Under the pieces are notes generated by a model. That model saw only the letters and a list, made by a program, of their open reading frames with translations, did not search any database and was not told the DNA's origin. Below are positions 7,214 to 15,349 of a stretch of 25,604 nucleotides of DNA, piece by piece (positions within the stretch are counted from its first letter, which is position 1; the number at the start of each line of letters is the position of its first letter). The stretch covers positions 1 through 25,604 of the forward strand of contig NZ_CAMPHH010000011.1 in NCBI RefSeq assembly GCF_946885855.1, written 5' to 3'. A program made the translations under genes and the position numbers. This stretch comes from an uncultured Actinotalea sp. GTDB lineage: Bacteria > Actinomycetota > Actinomycetes > Actinomycetales > Cellulomonadaceae.

Positions 7214-7879
7214 GTGACGAGCCCCGGCCAGCCAGTCCCCCACGAACGTCGGCTCGTGGTGACGGACGTCGACTCGACGCTCATCACCGGTGAGGTCATC
7301 GAGATGCTCGCCGCGCACGCCGGCAGACGCGAGCAGGTGGCGGCGATCACCGACCGGGCCATGCGCGGCGAGATCGACTTCCGGCAGTCCCTCGCCGAGC
7401 GGGTCGCCACGCTCTCCGGCCTCCCGGTCGCGGTGCTGGACGAGGTCCTGGACGAGGTCGAGCTGACCCCCGGCGCCGAGCGCCTCGTCGCGGCGCTCCA
7501 CGCGGCCGGCTGGCCGGTCGGACTGGTGTCCGGAGGCTTCGCCGAGGTCGTCGAGCCCCTCGCCCGGCGACTGGGGATCACCTTCGTCCGCGCCAACCGG
7601 CTCGAGGTCGCCGACGGGCGGCTCACCGGTCGGGTCGCGGGGCCCGTCGTCGACGCCGAGGCGAAGGCGGAGGCGCTGCGGGAGCTCGCCGCGGCGGAGG
7701 GGATCCCGATGGACCGCACCATCGCCATCGGCGACGGCGCCAACGACCTCCACATGCTCCGGGCCGCCGGCCTGGGCATCGCCTACAACGCCAAGCCGGT
7801 CGTCCGCGAGCAGGCGGACGTCGCGGTCCTCGGCAAGCCCCTGGACGCCGTCCTCGAGCTCCTCGGCCTCGAGGTCTGA
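7214..7879 (+). CDS. serB: Phosphoserine phosphatase
   Basis: HAD-superfamily hydrolase removing phosphate from O-phosphoserine, the last step of serine synthesis. The protein is 221 residues and lacks the N-terminal ACT domains of some actinobacterial SerB enzymes, so it is the short catalytic form. Seen: DVDST at 18-22 with nucleophile D18 and acid D20, SGGF at 106-109 (motif II serine), K151 (motif III), and GDGAND at 173-178 (motif IV, Mg binding). The ERR...VTDVDSTLITGEVIEMLA and RAMRGEIDFRQSL segments are typical of SerB rather than of other HAD enzymes. GTG start supported by the leaderless -10 element. Convergent with the GH88/105-like gene; I see no clear terminator in the 37-base gap. 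Confidence 0.93.
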   Translation: MTSPGQPVPHERRLVVTDVDSTLITGEVIEMLAAHAGRREQVAAITDRAMRGEIDFRQSLAERVATLSGLPVAVLDEVLDEVELTPGAERLVAALHAAGWPVGLVSGGFAEVVEPLARRLGITFVRANRLEVADGRLTGRVAGPVVDAEAKAEALRELAAAEGIPMDRTIAIGDGANDLHMLRAAGLGIAYNAKPVVREQADVAVLGKPLDAVLELLGLEV

Positions 7880-7916
7880 GCACACCGCCAGGGCTGAGTG
7901 CGCCCCGGCCCCGTCC

Positions 7917-8921
7917 TCACCGCCCGCGGACGCCGCGTCCCTCGTCGAGCCGCCGCTCCGCCACCGCCGCCAGCAGGAAGAACGTCTGGGCCTCCACCGA
8001 GCGGCCCGGTCGGTCGAACGACGGCGAGCCGGGCACCGGACGGACCAGCCCGTCCTCGCCGACGCCGCGGGCGGCGGCGGCCCGCAGGTCCCGCCCCACC
8101 TCGGCCCAGCCTGGGCCGAGCCACCCGTCGTGGACACCCGTCAGCACGGCGTAGGCGAGCATCTGCGCGAGGTTCGCCTCGACGAACGTGGTGGGGTCGT
8201 CCACGACGTCGTGGAACAGCCCGTCCGGGCGGCGGTGCCGCAGGCATGCCTCCACGACGGAGCGCGCCTCGGCCGCCAGCTCCGCGCGGTGCGGGAGGGC
8301 CCGCGGCTCGCGCCACGCCCGCGCCAGGCCGGCCGCGACCCAGCCGTTGCCCGTGCCCCAGCTCGCTGCCTGGACGAGCCGGCCGGTGGGCTCGTCGTGC
8401 CGCGCCGACCACAGCCCGGAGGGCGCCCGCAGCCGGTCCCGGTGGCCGCGCAGCTGGCGCAGAGCCTCCTCGGGGTGCCCGAGTCGGAGCAGCGCGGGCA
8501 CGACCATGTACACCGAGTCGACCCAGACCTGCTCGCTCCCGGTGAGGTGGAACAGCGTGCCGTCCCCGGCGCGCGGGCACCCCGCGAGGAGCCAGTGCCG
8601 CTGCCGGTCCAGCGCCTCGCGCAGGCGCGGCTCACCGGTCCGTGCCGCGAGGTCGGCCACCACCTCCACCAGCGCGCCGCAGTTGACCAGGCCCCCGCCG
8701 TCCACCTCCCCGAGGCGACCGTCGTCGTCCTGGCGCACCACCGCGTCGTCGGCGACGAGGTTTGCGAGGTCGTGCCGCCCGAGGTCCCGCAGCGCGTGGC
8801 CGAGGACGCCCTGCTCCCAGGACAGGCGCTGCAGCGCGAGCGCGGCCGAGAGGACGCGCTCCTCGACCGCCGCAGCCGGGGGCCGGGCCGACGGTTCGGG
8901 CCGGGGAGCGCGAGCCGTCAT
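7917..8921 (-). CDS. GH88/GH105-like (six-hairpin) glycosidase family protein
   Basis: Predicted (alpha/alpha)6-barrel protein of the family containing unsaturated glucuronyl/rhamnogalacturonyl hydrolases such as YteR; 334 residues, a little shorter than YteR. Seen: WEQG at 35-38, WVDSVYMVVPALLRLG at 133-148 with D135 at the position of the YteR catalytic aspartate, and WGTGNGWVAAGLAR at 188-201, corresponding to the family WxRGNGW motif with the arginine replaced by threonine. There is no signal peptide, so it would act in the cytoplasm on imported oligosaccharides. It begins 14 bases after sixA and may be the last gene of the fabG-fabI-sixA transcript, an odd setting for a sugar hydrolase. 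No pectin or uronate genes are nearby, so the substrate is unknown. Confidence 0.75.
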   Translation of the reverse strand: MTARAPRPEPSARPPAAAVEERVLSAALALQRLSWEQGVLGHALRDLGRHDLANLVADDAVVRQDDDGRLGEVDGGGLVNCGALVEVVADLAARTGEPRLREALDRQRHWLLAGCPRAGDGTLFHLTGSEQVWVDSVYMVVPALLRLGHPEEALRQLRGHRDRLRAPSGLWSARHDEPTGRLVQAASWGTGNGWVAAGLARAWREPRALPHRAELAAEARSVVEACLRHRRPDGLFHDVVDDPTTFVEANLAQMLAYAVLTGVHDGWLGPGWAEVGRDLRAAAARGVGEDGLVRPVPGSPSFDRPGRSVEAQTFFLLAAVAERRLDEGRGVRGR

Positions 8922-8934
8922 CGCCCGCGGGACC

Positions 8935-9453
8935 TCAGTGCGGAGGCCGGACGACGTCGACGAGCCGCGCCCCGCCCGCGGCGAGCGCGGACCACGCGTC
9001 CCGGGTCTCGAGGACGGCCGAGGTGGCCGTCGGGAGGCCGGACCGGACCTGGGCCAGGTGGGCCGCGTCGCCGTCGCCGGCCAGGTGCGCGGCCGTGGCG
9101 GAGACGGTCGGCTCGTGGCCCACGACGAGGAGCGTCGCGACGTCGTCGGAGACCTCCGCGACGACGTCCAGGAGCTCCGCGACGCCTGCGAGGTACAGCC
9201 GCTCCGTCACCTCGACGCGCTCGGTCGCCTCGGCCCCCAGCCCTCCGCGGACGAGGTCCCACGTCTGTCGTGTGCGCAGCGCCGAGGACACGACGACGGC
9301 GTCCGGGAGGAGCCCGGAGGCCCGCAGGGCGGCCGCCACGTCGGCGCACTGCCGTCGGCCGCGCAGCGCGAGGGGCCGCAGCTCGTCGCTCATCGACGCC
9401 GGCGACTCGGCCTTGGCGTGCCGCAGCAGGACGAGCCGACGGGCGTCGGTCAC
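8935..9453 (-). CDS. sixA: SixA-type histidine phosphatase
   Basis: Small branch-1 histidine phosphatase (phosphoglycerate-mutase-like fold), 172 residues. The catalytic RHAK is at 11-14 (H12 forms the phosphohistidine) and the second histidine is in VGHEPTVS (H113); arginines in SSALRTRQTW complete the pocket. The SixA family dephosphorylates phosphohistidine proteins, but members of this fold act on many phosphoesters, so the substrate is open. The start is GTG at 9453, separated from the fabI stop codon by one base, implying translational coupling; an upstream in-frame extension lies inside fabI and is rejected. Its position behind fabG-fabI links it to fatty-acid synthesis genes, though the functional reason is unknown. 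Confidence 0.88.
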   Translation of the reverse strand: MTDARRLVLLRHAKAESPASMSDELRPLALRGRRQCADVAAALRASGLLPDAVVVSSALRTRQTWDLVRGGLGAEATERVEVTERLYLAGVAELLDVVAEVSDDVATLLVVGHEPTVSATAAHLAGDGDAAHLAQVRSGLPTATSAVLETRDAWSALAAGGARLVDVVRPPH

Positions 9454-9454
9454 G

Positions 9455-10222
9455 TCAGAGCCCCATCGCGTGGAAGCCGCCGTCGACGTGGACGATCTCA
9501 CCCGTGGTCGCCGGGAACCAGTCGGACAGCAGGGCGGCGACGGCGCGGGCCGTCGGCTCCGGGTCCTTGGTGTCCCAGCCGAGCGGGGCACGGCCGGTCC
9601 AGCCGTCCTCCATCGTCTCGAAGCCCGGGATGGACTTCGCCGCCGTGGTGCGCACCGGGCCGGCGGAGACGAGGTTGACGCGCACGCCCTCGGGGCCCAG
9701 GTCGCGGGCCAGGTAGCGCGCGGTCGCCTCGAACGCGGCCTTCGCGACACCCATCCAGTCGTAGACGGGCCACGCGTACTGCGCGTCGAACGTCAGGCCG
9801 ACGACGGCGGAGCCGCGCGTCAGCAACGGCTGTGCGGCGACGGTCAGGGACTTCAGGGAGTAGGCCGAGACGTGCACCGCCGTGGCGACGTCCTCCCACT
9901 CGCCCGCCAGGAAGTTCCCGCCCATGACGGACTGCGGCGCGAACCCGATCGAGTGCACGACACCGTCCAGGTGGTCGACGTGCTCCCGGACCCGGTCCGC
10001 GAGCGCGGCGAGGTCGTCCGCGTCGGTGACGTCGAGCTGGACGACCGGCGCGGGCTGCGGCAGCCGCTTGGCGATCGCCTGCGTGAGCTTGAGCTGCCGT
10101 CCGAACGAGGTGAGGACCACCTCGGCGCCCTCCTGCTGCGCGAGCCTCGCCACGTGGAAGGCGATGGAGGAGTCCACCAGGACCCCCGTGACCAGGAGCT
10201 TCTTGCCCTCGAGCAGACCCAA
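9455..10222 (-). CDS. fabI: Enoyl-[acyl-carrier-protein] reductase (NADH), InhA-like
   Basis: Reduces the trans-2-enoyl-ACP double bond, the last step of each FAS-II cycle. It is an SDR-fold protein of 255 residues. Seen: VTGVLVDSSIAFHVAR at 11-26 for cofactor binding, LDVTD, HSIGFAP at 90-96, the catalytic Y154-x6-K161 pair (YDWMGVAK), and the C-terminal LLSDWFPATTGEIVHVDGG. The order and lengths match M. tuberculosis InhA closely. The best start is TTG at 10222, preceded by GGAGG (10228-10232) with 5-base spacing and giving MGLLEGKKLLVTG, which aligns with the InhA N-terminus; there is no nearby ATG or GTG. Second gene of fabG-fabI-sixA. Confidence 0.95.
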   Translation of the reverse strand: MGLLEGKKLLVTGVLVDSSIAFHVARLAQQEGAEVVLTSFGRQLKLTQAIAKRLPQPAPVVQLDVTDADDLAALADRVREHVDHLDGVVHSIGFAPQSVMGGNFLAGEWEDVATAVHVSAYSLKSLTVAAQPLLTRGSAVVGLTFDAQYAWPVYDWMGVAKAAFEATARYLARDLGPEGVRVNLVSAGPVRTTAAKSIPGFETMEDGWTGRAPLGWDTKDPEPTARAVAALLSDWFPATTGEIVHVDGGFHAMGL

Positions 10223-10227
10223 CGTTT

Positions 10228-10232
10228 CCTCC
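10228..10232 (-). promoter_or_regulatory. Ribosome site that decides the TTG start of fabI
   Basis: GGAGG on the minus strand, 5 bases before TTG at 10222. This spacing and the family N-terminus select the rare TTG start. Confidence 0.75.
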
Positions 10233-10240
10233 GGGACTCC

Positions 10241-10256
10241 GTCGGCCGCGGCCGAC
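10241..10256. promoter_or_regulatory. 16-bp perfect palindrome just upstream of fabI
   Basis: gtcggccgcggccgac reads the same on both strands and lies 8 bases upstream of the fabI ribosome site. It may be an operator, or an RNA fold affecting fabI initiation. It is all but one-type GC, so chance is possible. Confidence 0.35.
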
Positions 10257-10267
10257 CTCCGACTGGG

Positions 10268-10288
10268 CACGTCCCCTGCGGGGACGTG
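10268..10288. terminator. Stem-loop in the fabG-fabI gap
   Basis: Perfect 9-bp arms cacgtcccc (10268-10276) and ggggacgtg (10280-10288) with a 3-base loop. Placed after fabG and before fabI, it could be a partial terminator or an RNA processing/stability element. Confidence 0.5.
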
Positions 10289-10332
10289 TGCGGCGCGCCA
10301 CCGCGGGTGCGTGCGGCGCTGCCTGGTGCGTA

Positions 10333-10376
10333 CGTGCTGCGTGGTCCGTGCGTGCTGCGTGGTCCGTGCGTGCTGC
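10333..10376. repeat. 18-bp tandem repeat directly after fabG
   Basis: Unit cgtgctgcgtggtccgtg occurs at 10333-10350 and 10351-10368 identically, followed by 8 bases of a third copy ending four bases from the fabG stop codon. It takes up part of the unusually long (157-base) fabG-fabI gap. Confidence 0.85.
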
Positions 10377-10379
10377 TGC

Positions 10380-11792
<1,413 letters not shown>

Positions 11793-11796
<4 letters not shown>

Positions 11797-12050
11797 CGGG
11801 CGCCTCCGGGTCGACCGGTGGCGCTGCCGCAGCCGGCGACGACCACGAGATGGTCTGCAGCGCCAAGGGCTGCCGGGAGGCCGCCACCTGGGGGCTGCGG
11901 TGGAACAACCCGCGCCTGCACGACCCGGACCGCCGCAAGGTCTGGCTCGCGTGCGACGAGCACCGCGGCCACCTCGAGCACTTCCTCGGCGCGCGCGGCT
12001 TCTACCGCGACACCGTCGCGGTGACGGACCTCGGACCGACCGACGGCTGA
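11793..12050 (+). CDS. Small Cys/His protein, putative zinc-binding
   Basis: 85-residue protein read from a GTG at 11793 that overlaps the DUF3099 stop codon. Four possible metal ligands stand out: C22-x4-C27 and C54-x2-H57, with a conserved-looking core MVCSAKGCREAATWGLRWNNP and WLACDEHRGHLEHFLGARGFYRD. The first 17 residues are a low-complexity Gly/Ala/Ser leader. I recall similar short actinobacterial proteins beside SURF1 genes, sometimes misnamed in databases, but no function is established. The C-x4-C/C-x2-H pattern suggests one structural zinc (inference). No membrane segment or signal peptide. Confidence 0.75.
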
Positions 12051-12077
12051 GGTCGCCGGGTGGGCGAGACTGGTGCC

Positions 12078-13094
12078 ATGACGGCACGGCGTCCCCCCAC
12101 CGACCGGACGGTCGACGACCGCCGGCGGTGGGTGACCACGGTGCTCGTCGCGGTCCTCGTCGCGGTCGGCTGCGTCGCGGCGGGCGCGTGGCAGTGGAGC
12201 CGGCACGCCGACCGCAGCGACGCCGTCGCCGTCGTCGAACGGAACTACGAGGCGCCCGTGGCCGACCTCGCCGAGCTCCTGGACCCCGACCGGCCGCTGC
12301 CGGCGGACGCGGAGTGGCGGCGGGCCGCAGTGACGGGCCGCTACGTCGGCGAACCGGTCCTGCTGCGCAACCGCCCCGTCTCGGGCACGCCGGCGCTGCA
12401 CGTGCTCCAGCCGTTGCTCGTGGAGGACGGCCCCCTGGAGGGTGCCGTCCTCGTCGTGGACCGGGGCTGGGTGCCCAGTGGCGAGGAGGGCGACGGCCTC
12501 GTCGTGCCGTCCCCCCCGGCCGGGACCGTCGACGTCGTCGTCCGCCTGCGCCGGGAGGAGACCTCCTCCGGCCGCGACGCGCCATCGCGGCAGGTGCAGG
12601 AGATCGTCGTCGACGCCGTGCGCGCTGCCTCCGGAGCGCCGCCCGAGTGGCCCGCGGGGGCCGGCCTCGCGCTCTACGGCGGGCTGGTCAGCGAGGACGG
12701 CGCCGCGGCGCCCGGGTTGGGCAGGCTGCCCGCGCCGCAGACGACGCTCGGCACGAACCTGTCCTACGCGTTCCAGTGGTGGGTCTTCGCCCTCGGCGCC
12801 CTGGCGGCCCCGGTCGTGCTGCGGCGCAAGGAGCAGCGGGACGCCGAGGACGCGGCGGAGGCAGCGGAGTCCGCCACGACCGCGGCCGCAGGGGACGCCG
12901 CCGACCCGGCGGACGACGCGTCGAAGGCGGGCGGCACCGCGCCCCCCGACGACGACGTCGCCGGCCGCGTCCCGGGCACGCGGGAGGCCACGCGGCCCGC
13001 CCGACGGCCGCGGCGCCGTCGTCGGCCCACGGCCGAGGAGGAGGAGGACGCCCTCCTGGACGCCCACGCGGCGGCCCAGCGCGACGCGAGGTGA
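12078..13094 (+). CDS. SURF1 family protein (cytochrome oxidase assembly)
   Basis: Membrane protein of the SURF1/Shy1 family, which helps heme a insertion and assembly of aa3-type cytochrome c oxidase; 338 residues. Seen: a first membrane helix at about 18-36, GAWQWSRHADR just after it, the extracytoplasmic domain with GRYVGEPVLLRNRPVSGTPALHVLQPL and VLVVDRGWVP, and the second helix preceded by NLSYAFQWW (about 227-248). A 90-residue tail follows that is acidic/Ala-rich and ends in a run of arginines then a run of glutamates; this is not part of the core family. ATG 12078 is preferred; GTG at 12060 is in frame. No oxidase subunit genes are in the window. Confidence 0.9.
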   Translation: MTARRPPTDRTVDDRRRWVTTVLVAVLVAVGCVAAGAWQWSRHADRSDAVAVVERNYEAPVADLAELLDPDRPLPADAEWRRAAVTGRYVGEPVLLRNRPVSGTPALHVLQPLLVEDGPLEGAVLVVDRGWVPSGEEGDGLVVPSPPAGTVDVVVRLRREETSSGRDAPSRQVQEIVVDAVRAASGAPPEWPAGAGLALYGGLVSEDGAAAPGLGRLPAPQTTLGTNLSYAFQWWVFALGALAAPVVLRRKEQRDAEDAAEAAESATTAAAGDAADPADDASKAGGTAPPDDDVAGRVPGTREATRPARRPRRRRRPTAEEEEDALLDAHAAAQRDAR

Positions 13095-13185
13095 GCCCCA
13101 CCGGGTGACTCCCTCAGCGGGGCGCCACCGCGACGGGGTGCTCCGCCGACGCACCCACGGGCGCCCGCTCCGTGGTCCGGACATG

Positions 13186-13224
13186 CGGACGCCGCGGAAC
13201 CGACGTCGGATCCGCGGGCGTCCG
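13186..13224. terminator. Long stem-loop between SURF1 and the HTH gene
   Basis: Arms cggacgccgcgga (13186-13198) and tccgcgggcgtccg (13211-13224) pair with a single bulged base, and the 12-base loop contains the palindrome ccgacgtcgg. It lies 6 bases past the HTH stop codon and 90 bases past SURF1, so it may end transcription from both sides. Confidence 0.6.
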
Positions 13225-13229
13225 TCCCC

Positions 13230-13478
13230 TCAGGTGCGCGACTCGCGCAGGGCCTGCCGTCGGGCCTCGGCCGCTGCGCCACGCGTGGCGCCGCCCCGGG
13301 ACCGCATGGCGACCCCGGACTCGGCGAGGACACCGTGGACGAACCCGTAGGACCGTCCGATGTCGTCCGCGAGGGAGCGGATGCTCTCCCCGCGCTCGTA
13401 CCTGTGCACCAGCGAGGACGCCAGGTCGTTCCTGCTGTCCCCGGTGATGCGTGACCCCTTCGGGAGCTTTGCGCTCAT
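13230..13478 (-). CDS. Small helix-turn-helix protein
   Basis: 82-residue protein with an N-terminal MSAKLPKGSRITGDSRNDLASSLVHRYE helix region and a Hin-resolvase-like helix-turn-helix at about 30-55 (GESIRSLADDIGRSYGFVHG and onward), followed by a basic Ala/Arg-rich tail with RSRGGATRG. The SIRxLAxxxGRSYGFVH pattern is a widespread actinobacterial small DNA-binding protein. Start ATG 13478 is preceded by AAGGGGAA. It lies 90 bases downstream of an ABC-F gene; M. tuberculosis has a similar pair (Rv1473 and Rv1473A, from memory). It may regulate its neighbour, but its target is unknown. Confidence 0.8.
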   Translation of the reverse strand: MSAKLPKGSRITGDSRNDLASSLVHRYERGESIRSLADDIGRSYGFVHGVLAESGVAMRSRGGATRGAAAEARRQALRESRT

Positions 13479-13568
13479 GGTTTCCCCTTCATTGCCATTG
13501 TCCCTGCGGCACGCCGACGGGCACGGCCGTCGACGCCGTCCCCTGCCGTGGCTGCGACCGGGGGCGAG

Positions 13569-15167
13569 CTAGGCGAGCGAGATGAGGTCCGCGTAGCTGT
13601 CGTTCCACAGATCTTCGTCCCCATCGGGCAGGAGCACCACTCGATCGGGCTGCAAGGCTGCGACGGCACCCTCGTCGTGGCTGACCATGACCACCGCTCC
13701 GGCGTACTGGCGCAGGGCGCCGAGGATCTCCTCGCGGCTCGCGGGGTCGAGGTTGTTCGTGGGCTCGTCGAGCAGGAGGACGTTGGCGGCGGAGACGACG
13801 AGGGTGGCCAGGGCGAGCCGCGTCTTCTCGCCGCCGGACAGGACCCGCACCGGCTTGTCGGCGTCGTCGCCGGAGAAGAGGAAGGACCCGAGCACCGAGC
13901 GCACCTGCGTGTCGGTGAGGTCCGGCGCCGCGTGCCGGAGGTTCTCCACGACGGTGCGCTCCGTGTCGAGCGTCTCGTGCTCCTGGGCGTAGTACCCGAG
14001 CTTGAGGCCGTGCCCCGGGACCACCTCGCCGGTGTCGGACTGCTCCACGCCCGCCAGCAGGCGCAGGAGCGTCGTCTTGCCGGCGCCGTTGAGCCCGAGG
14101 ACGACGACCCGGGTGCCCTTGTCGACGGCGAGGTCGACGTCGGTGAACACCTCGAGCGAGCCGTAGGACTTGCTCAGCCCGGTCGCGGTCAGCGGCGTCC
14201 GGCCGCAGGGGGCGGGGTCGGGGAACCGGAGCTTGGCGACCTTGTCGGCCACCCGCTCGCCCTCCACGCCCGCGAGCAGGCGCTCGGCGCGGCGGGCCAT
14301 GTTCTGCGCCGCGACGGCCTTGGTCGCCTTCGCGCGCATCTTGTCCGCCTGCGCCTTGAGCGCGGCGGCCTTCTTCTCGGCGTTGGCACGCTCGCGCTTG
14401 CGGCGACGCTCGTCCGCCTCCCGCTGCTCGAGGTAGGCGTCCCAGCCCAGGTTGTACTGGTCGATCTCGCCGCGGTTGGCGTCGAGGTGGAAGACCTTGT
14501 TGACCGTCTGGCGCACCAGGCCGACGTCGTGGCTGATGACGAGGAAGCCCCCGGCGTAGCTGCCGAGGTAGTCGCGCAGCCACACGATCGAGTCGGCGTC
14601 GAGGTGGTTGGTCGGCTCGTCCAGCAGCAGCGTGTCCGCGCCGGAGAAGAGGATCCTGGCGAGCTCGACGCGTCGGCGCTGGCCGCCGGAGAGCGTCCCC
14701 AGGGGCTGGCCCAGGACGCGCTCGTCCAGCCCGAGGTTGGAGGCGATCCGACCGGCCTCGGACTCCGCCGCGTACCCGCCCGCCGCCGTGAACCGCGCCT
14801 CGAGCCGGGGGTACCGCTCCATGGCGGCGTCCCGCGTCGCGTCGTCGGCGCTGGCCATCGCGCCCTCGGTGGCACGCATCGCCCGGACGATCTCGTCCAG
14901 ACCGCGGACGGACAGGATCCGGTCCAAGCCGAGCACGTCGAGGTCGCCCGTGCGCGGGTCCTGCGGGAGGTAGCCGACGTCGCCGCTGCGCGTCACGCGC
15001 CCCGCCGTCGGCAGCGTCTCCCCCGACAGCACCTTGGTCAGCGTCGTCTTGCCCGCGCCGTTGCGGCCGACGAGGCCGACCCGGTCGCCCGGGCCGATCC
15101 GGAACGACGTCGGGTGCAGCAGGGTCCGCACGCCGACGCGCAGCTCGAGGTCGTGGGCACTGATCAC
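13569..15167 (-). CDS. ABC-F family ribosome-associated ATPase
   Basis: Two ABC domains in one 532-residue chain and no membrane segment, the mark of ABC-F translation factors. Seen: Walker A1 GRNGAGKTT 34-42, signature LSGGQRRRVELAR about 159-171, Walker B1 LLLDEPTNHLD about 180-190; a charged, helical linker at about 235-310 (the P-site-tRNA interaction motif region); Walker A2 GLNGAGKTT 358-366, signature LSGGEKTR about 443, Walker B2 VLLLDEPTNNLD. Start GTG 15167 (VISAHDLELRVG) matches family N-termini; extension to 15248 is in frame but not supported. It resembles mycobacterial Rv1473 rather than EttA. Role may be housekeeping translation or antibiotic protection; sequence alone does not decide. 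Confidence 0.9.
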   Translation of the reverse strand: MISAHDLELRVGVRTLLHPTSFRIGPGDRVGLVGRNGAGKTTLTKVLSGETLPTAGRVTRSGDVGYLPQDPRTGDLDVLGLDRILSVRGLDEIVRAMRATEGAMASADDATRDAAMERYPRLEARFTAAGGYAAESEAGRIASNLGLDERVLGQPLGTLSGGQRRRVELARILFSGADTLLLDEPTNHLDADSIVWLRDYLGSYAGGFLVISHDVGLVRQTVNKVFHLDANRGEIDQYNLGWDAYLEQREADERRRKRERANAEKKAAALKAQADKMRAKATKAVAAQNMARRAERLLAGVEGERVADKVAKLRFPDPAPCGRTPLTATGLSKSYGSLEVFTDVDLAVDKGTRVVVLGLNGAGKTTLLRLLAGVEQSDTGEVVPGHGLKLGYYAQEHETLDTERTVVENLRHAAPDLTDTQVRSVLGSFLFSGDDADKPVRVLSGGEKTRLALATLVVSAANVLLLDEPTNNLDPASREEILGALRQYAGAVVMVSHDEGAVAALQPDRVVLLPDGDEDLWNDSYADLISLA

Positions 15168-15234
15168 GCGGGATTCGTCTCCTGGGTCTTCGGTCAGCCC
15201 TGCTGAGGTTTCCTCCCAGCGGTCCGCGGCGCTC

Positions 15235-15250
15235 TTGTGGCCGGGCACAA
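15235..15250. promoter_or_regulatory. TTGTG-N6-CACAA inverted repeat in the ABC-F/bioY gap
   Basis: The repeat sits between the divergent ABC-F and bioY genes, next to a minus-strand TAGGAT (15260-15265). It could be an operator for either gene or a small hairpin at the 5' end of the ABC-F leader. Short arms make this tentative. Confidence 0.3.
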
Positions 15251-15259
15251 ACGAGGCTC

Positions 15260-15265
15260 ATCCTA
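15260..15265 (-). promoter_or_regulatory. Candidate -10 for the ABC-F gene
   Basis: TAGGAT on the minus strand matches TANNNT. A start near 15253 would give the ABC-F mRNA a leader of about 86 bases. No -35 is seen. Confidence 0.35.
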
Positions 15266-15273
15266 CGACCGGC

Positions 15274-15279
15274 TACCGT
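15274..15279 (+). promoter_or_regulatory. Candidate -10 for bioYMN
   Basis: TACCGT matches TANNNT and would start the transcript near 15286, about 64 bases before the bioY ATG, which has a GGGAG ribosome site. I see no recognisable biotin-repressor site. Confidence 0.35.
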
Positions 15280-15349
15280 GGCCACCCACCGGCCGCGGAC
15301 GTGACGCGGCCCGCCCGCCGCCCGTCGGCCGACCACCGCAGGGAGTCCC

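Noticed and set aside
5750..8137. 795-codon minus-strand open frame across glgC and serB
   Set aside because: It overlaps two clear plus-strand enzymes, and its composition is that of an antisense frame.
10333..10376. Possible CRISPR array
   Set aside because: The repeats are contiguous without spacers and only 2.4 units long; no cas genes are present.
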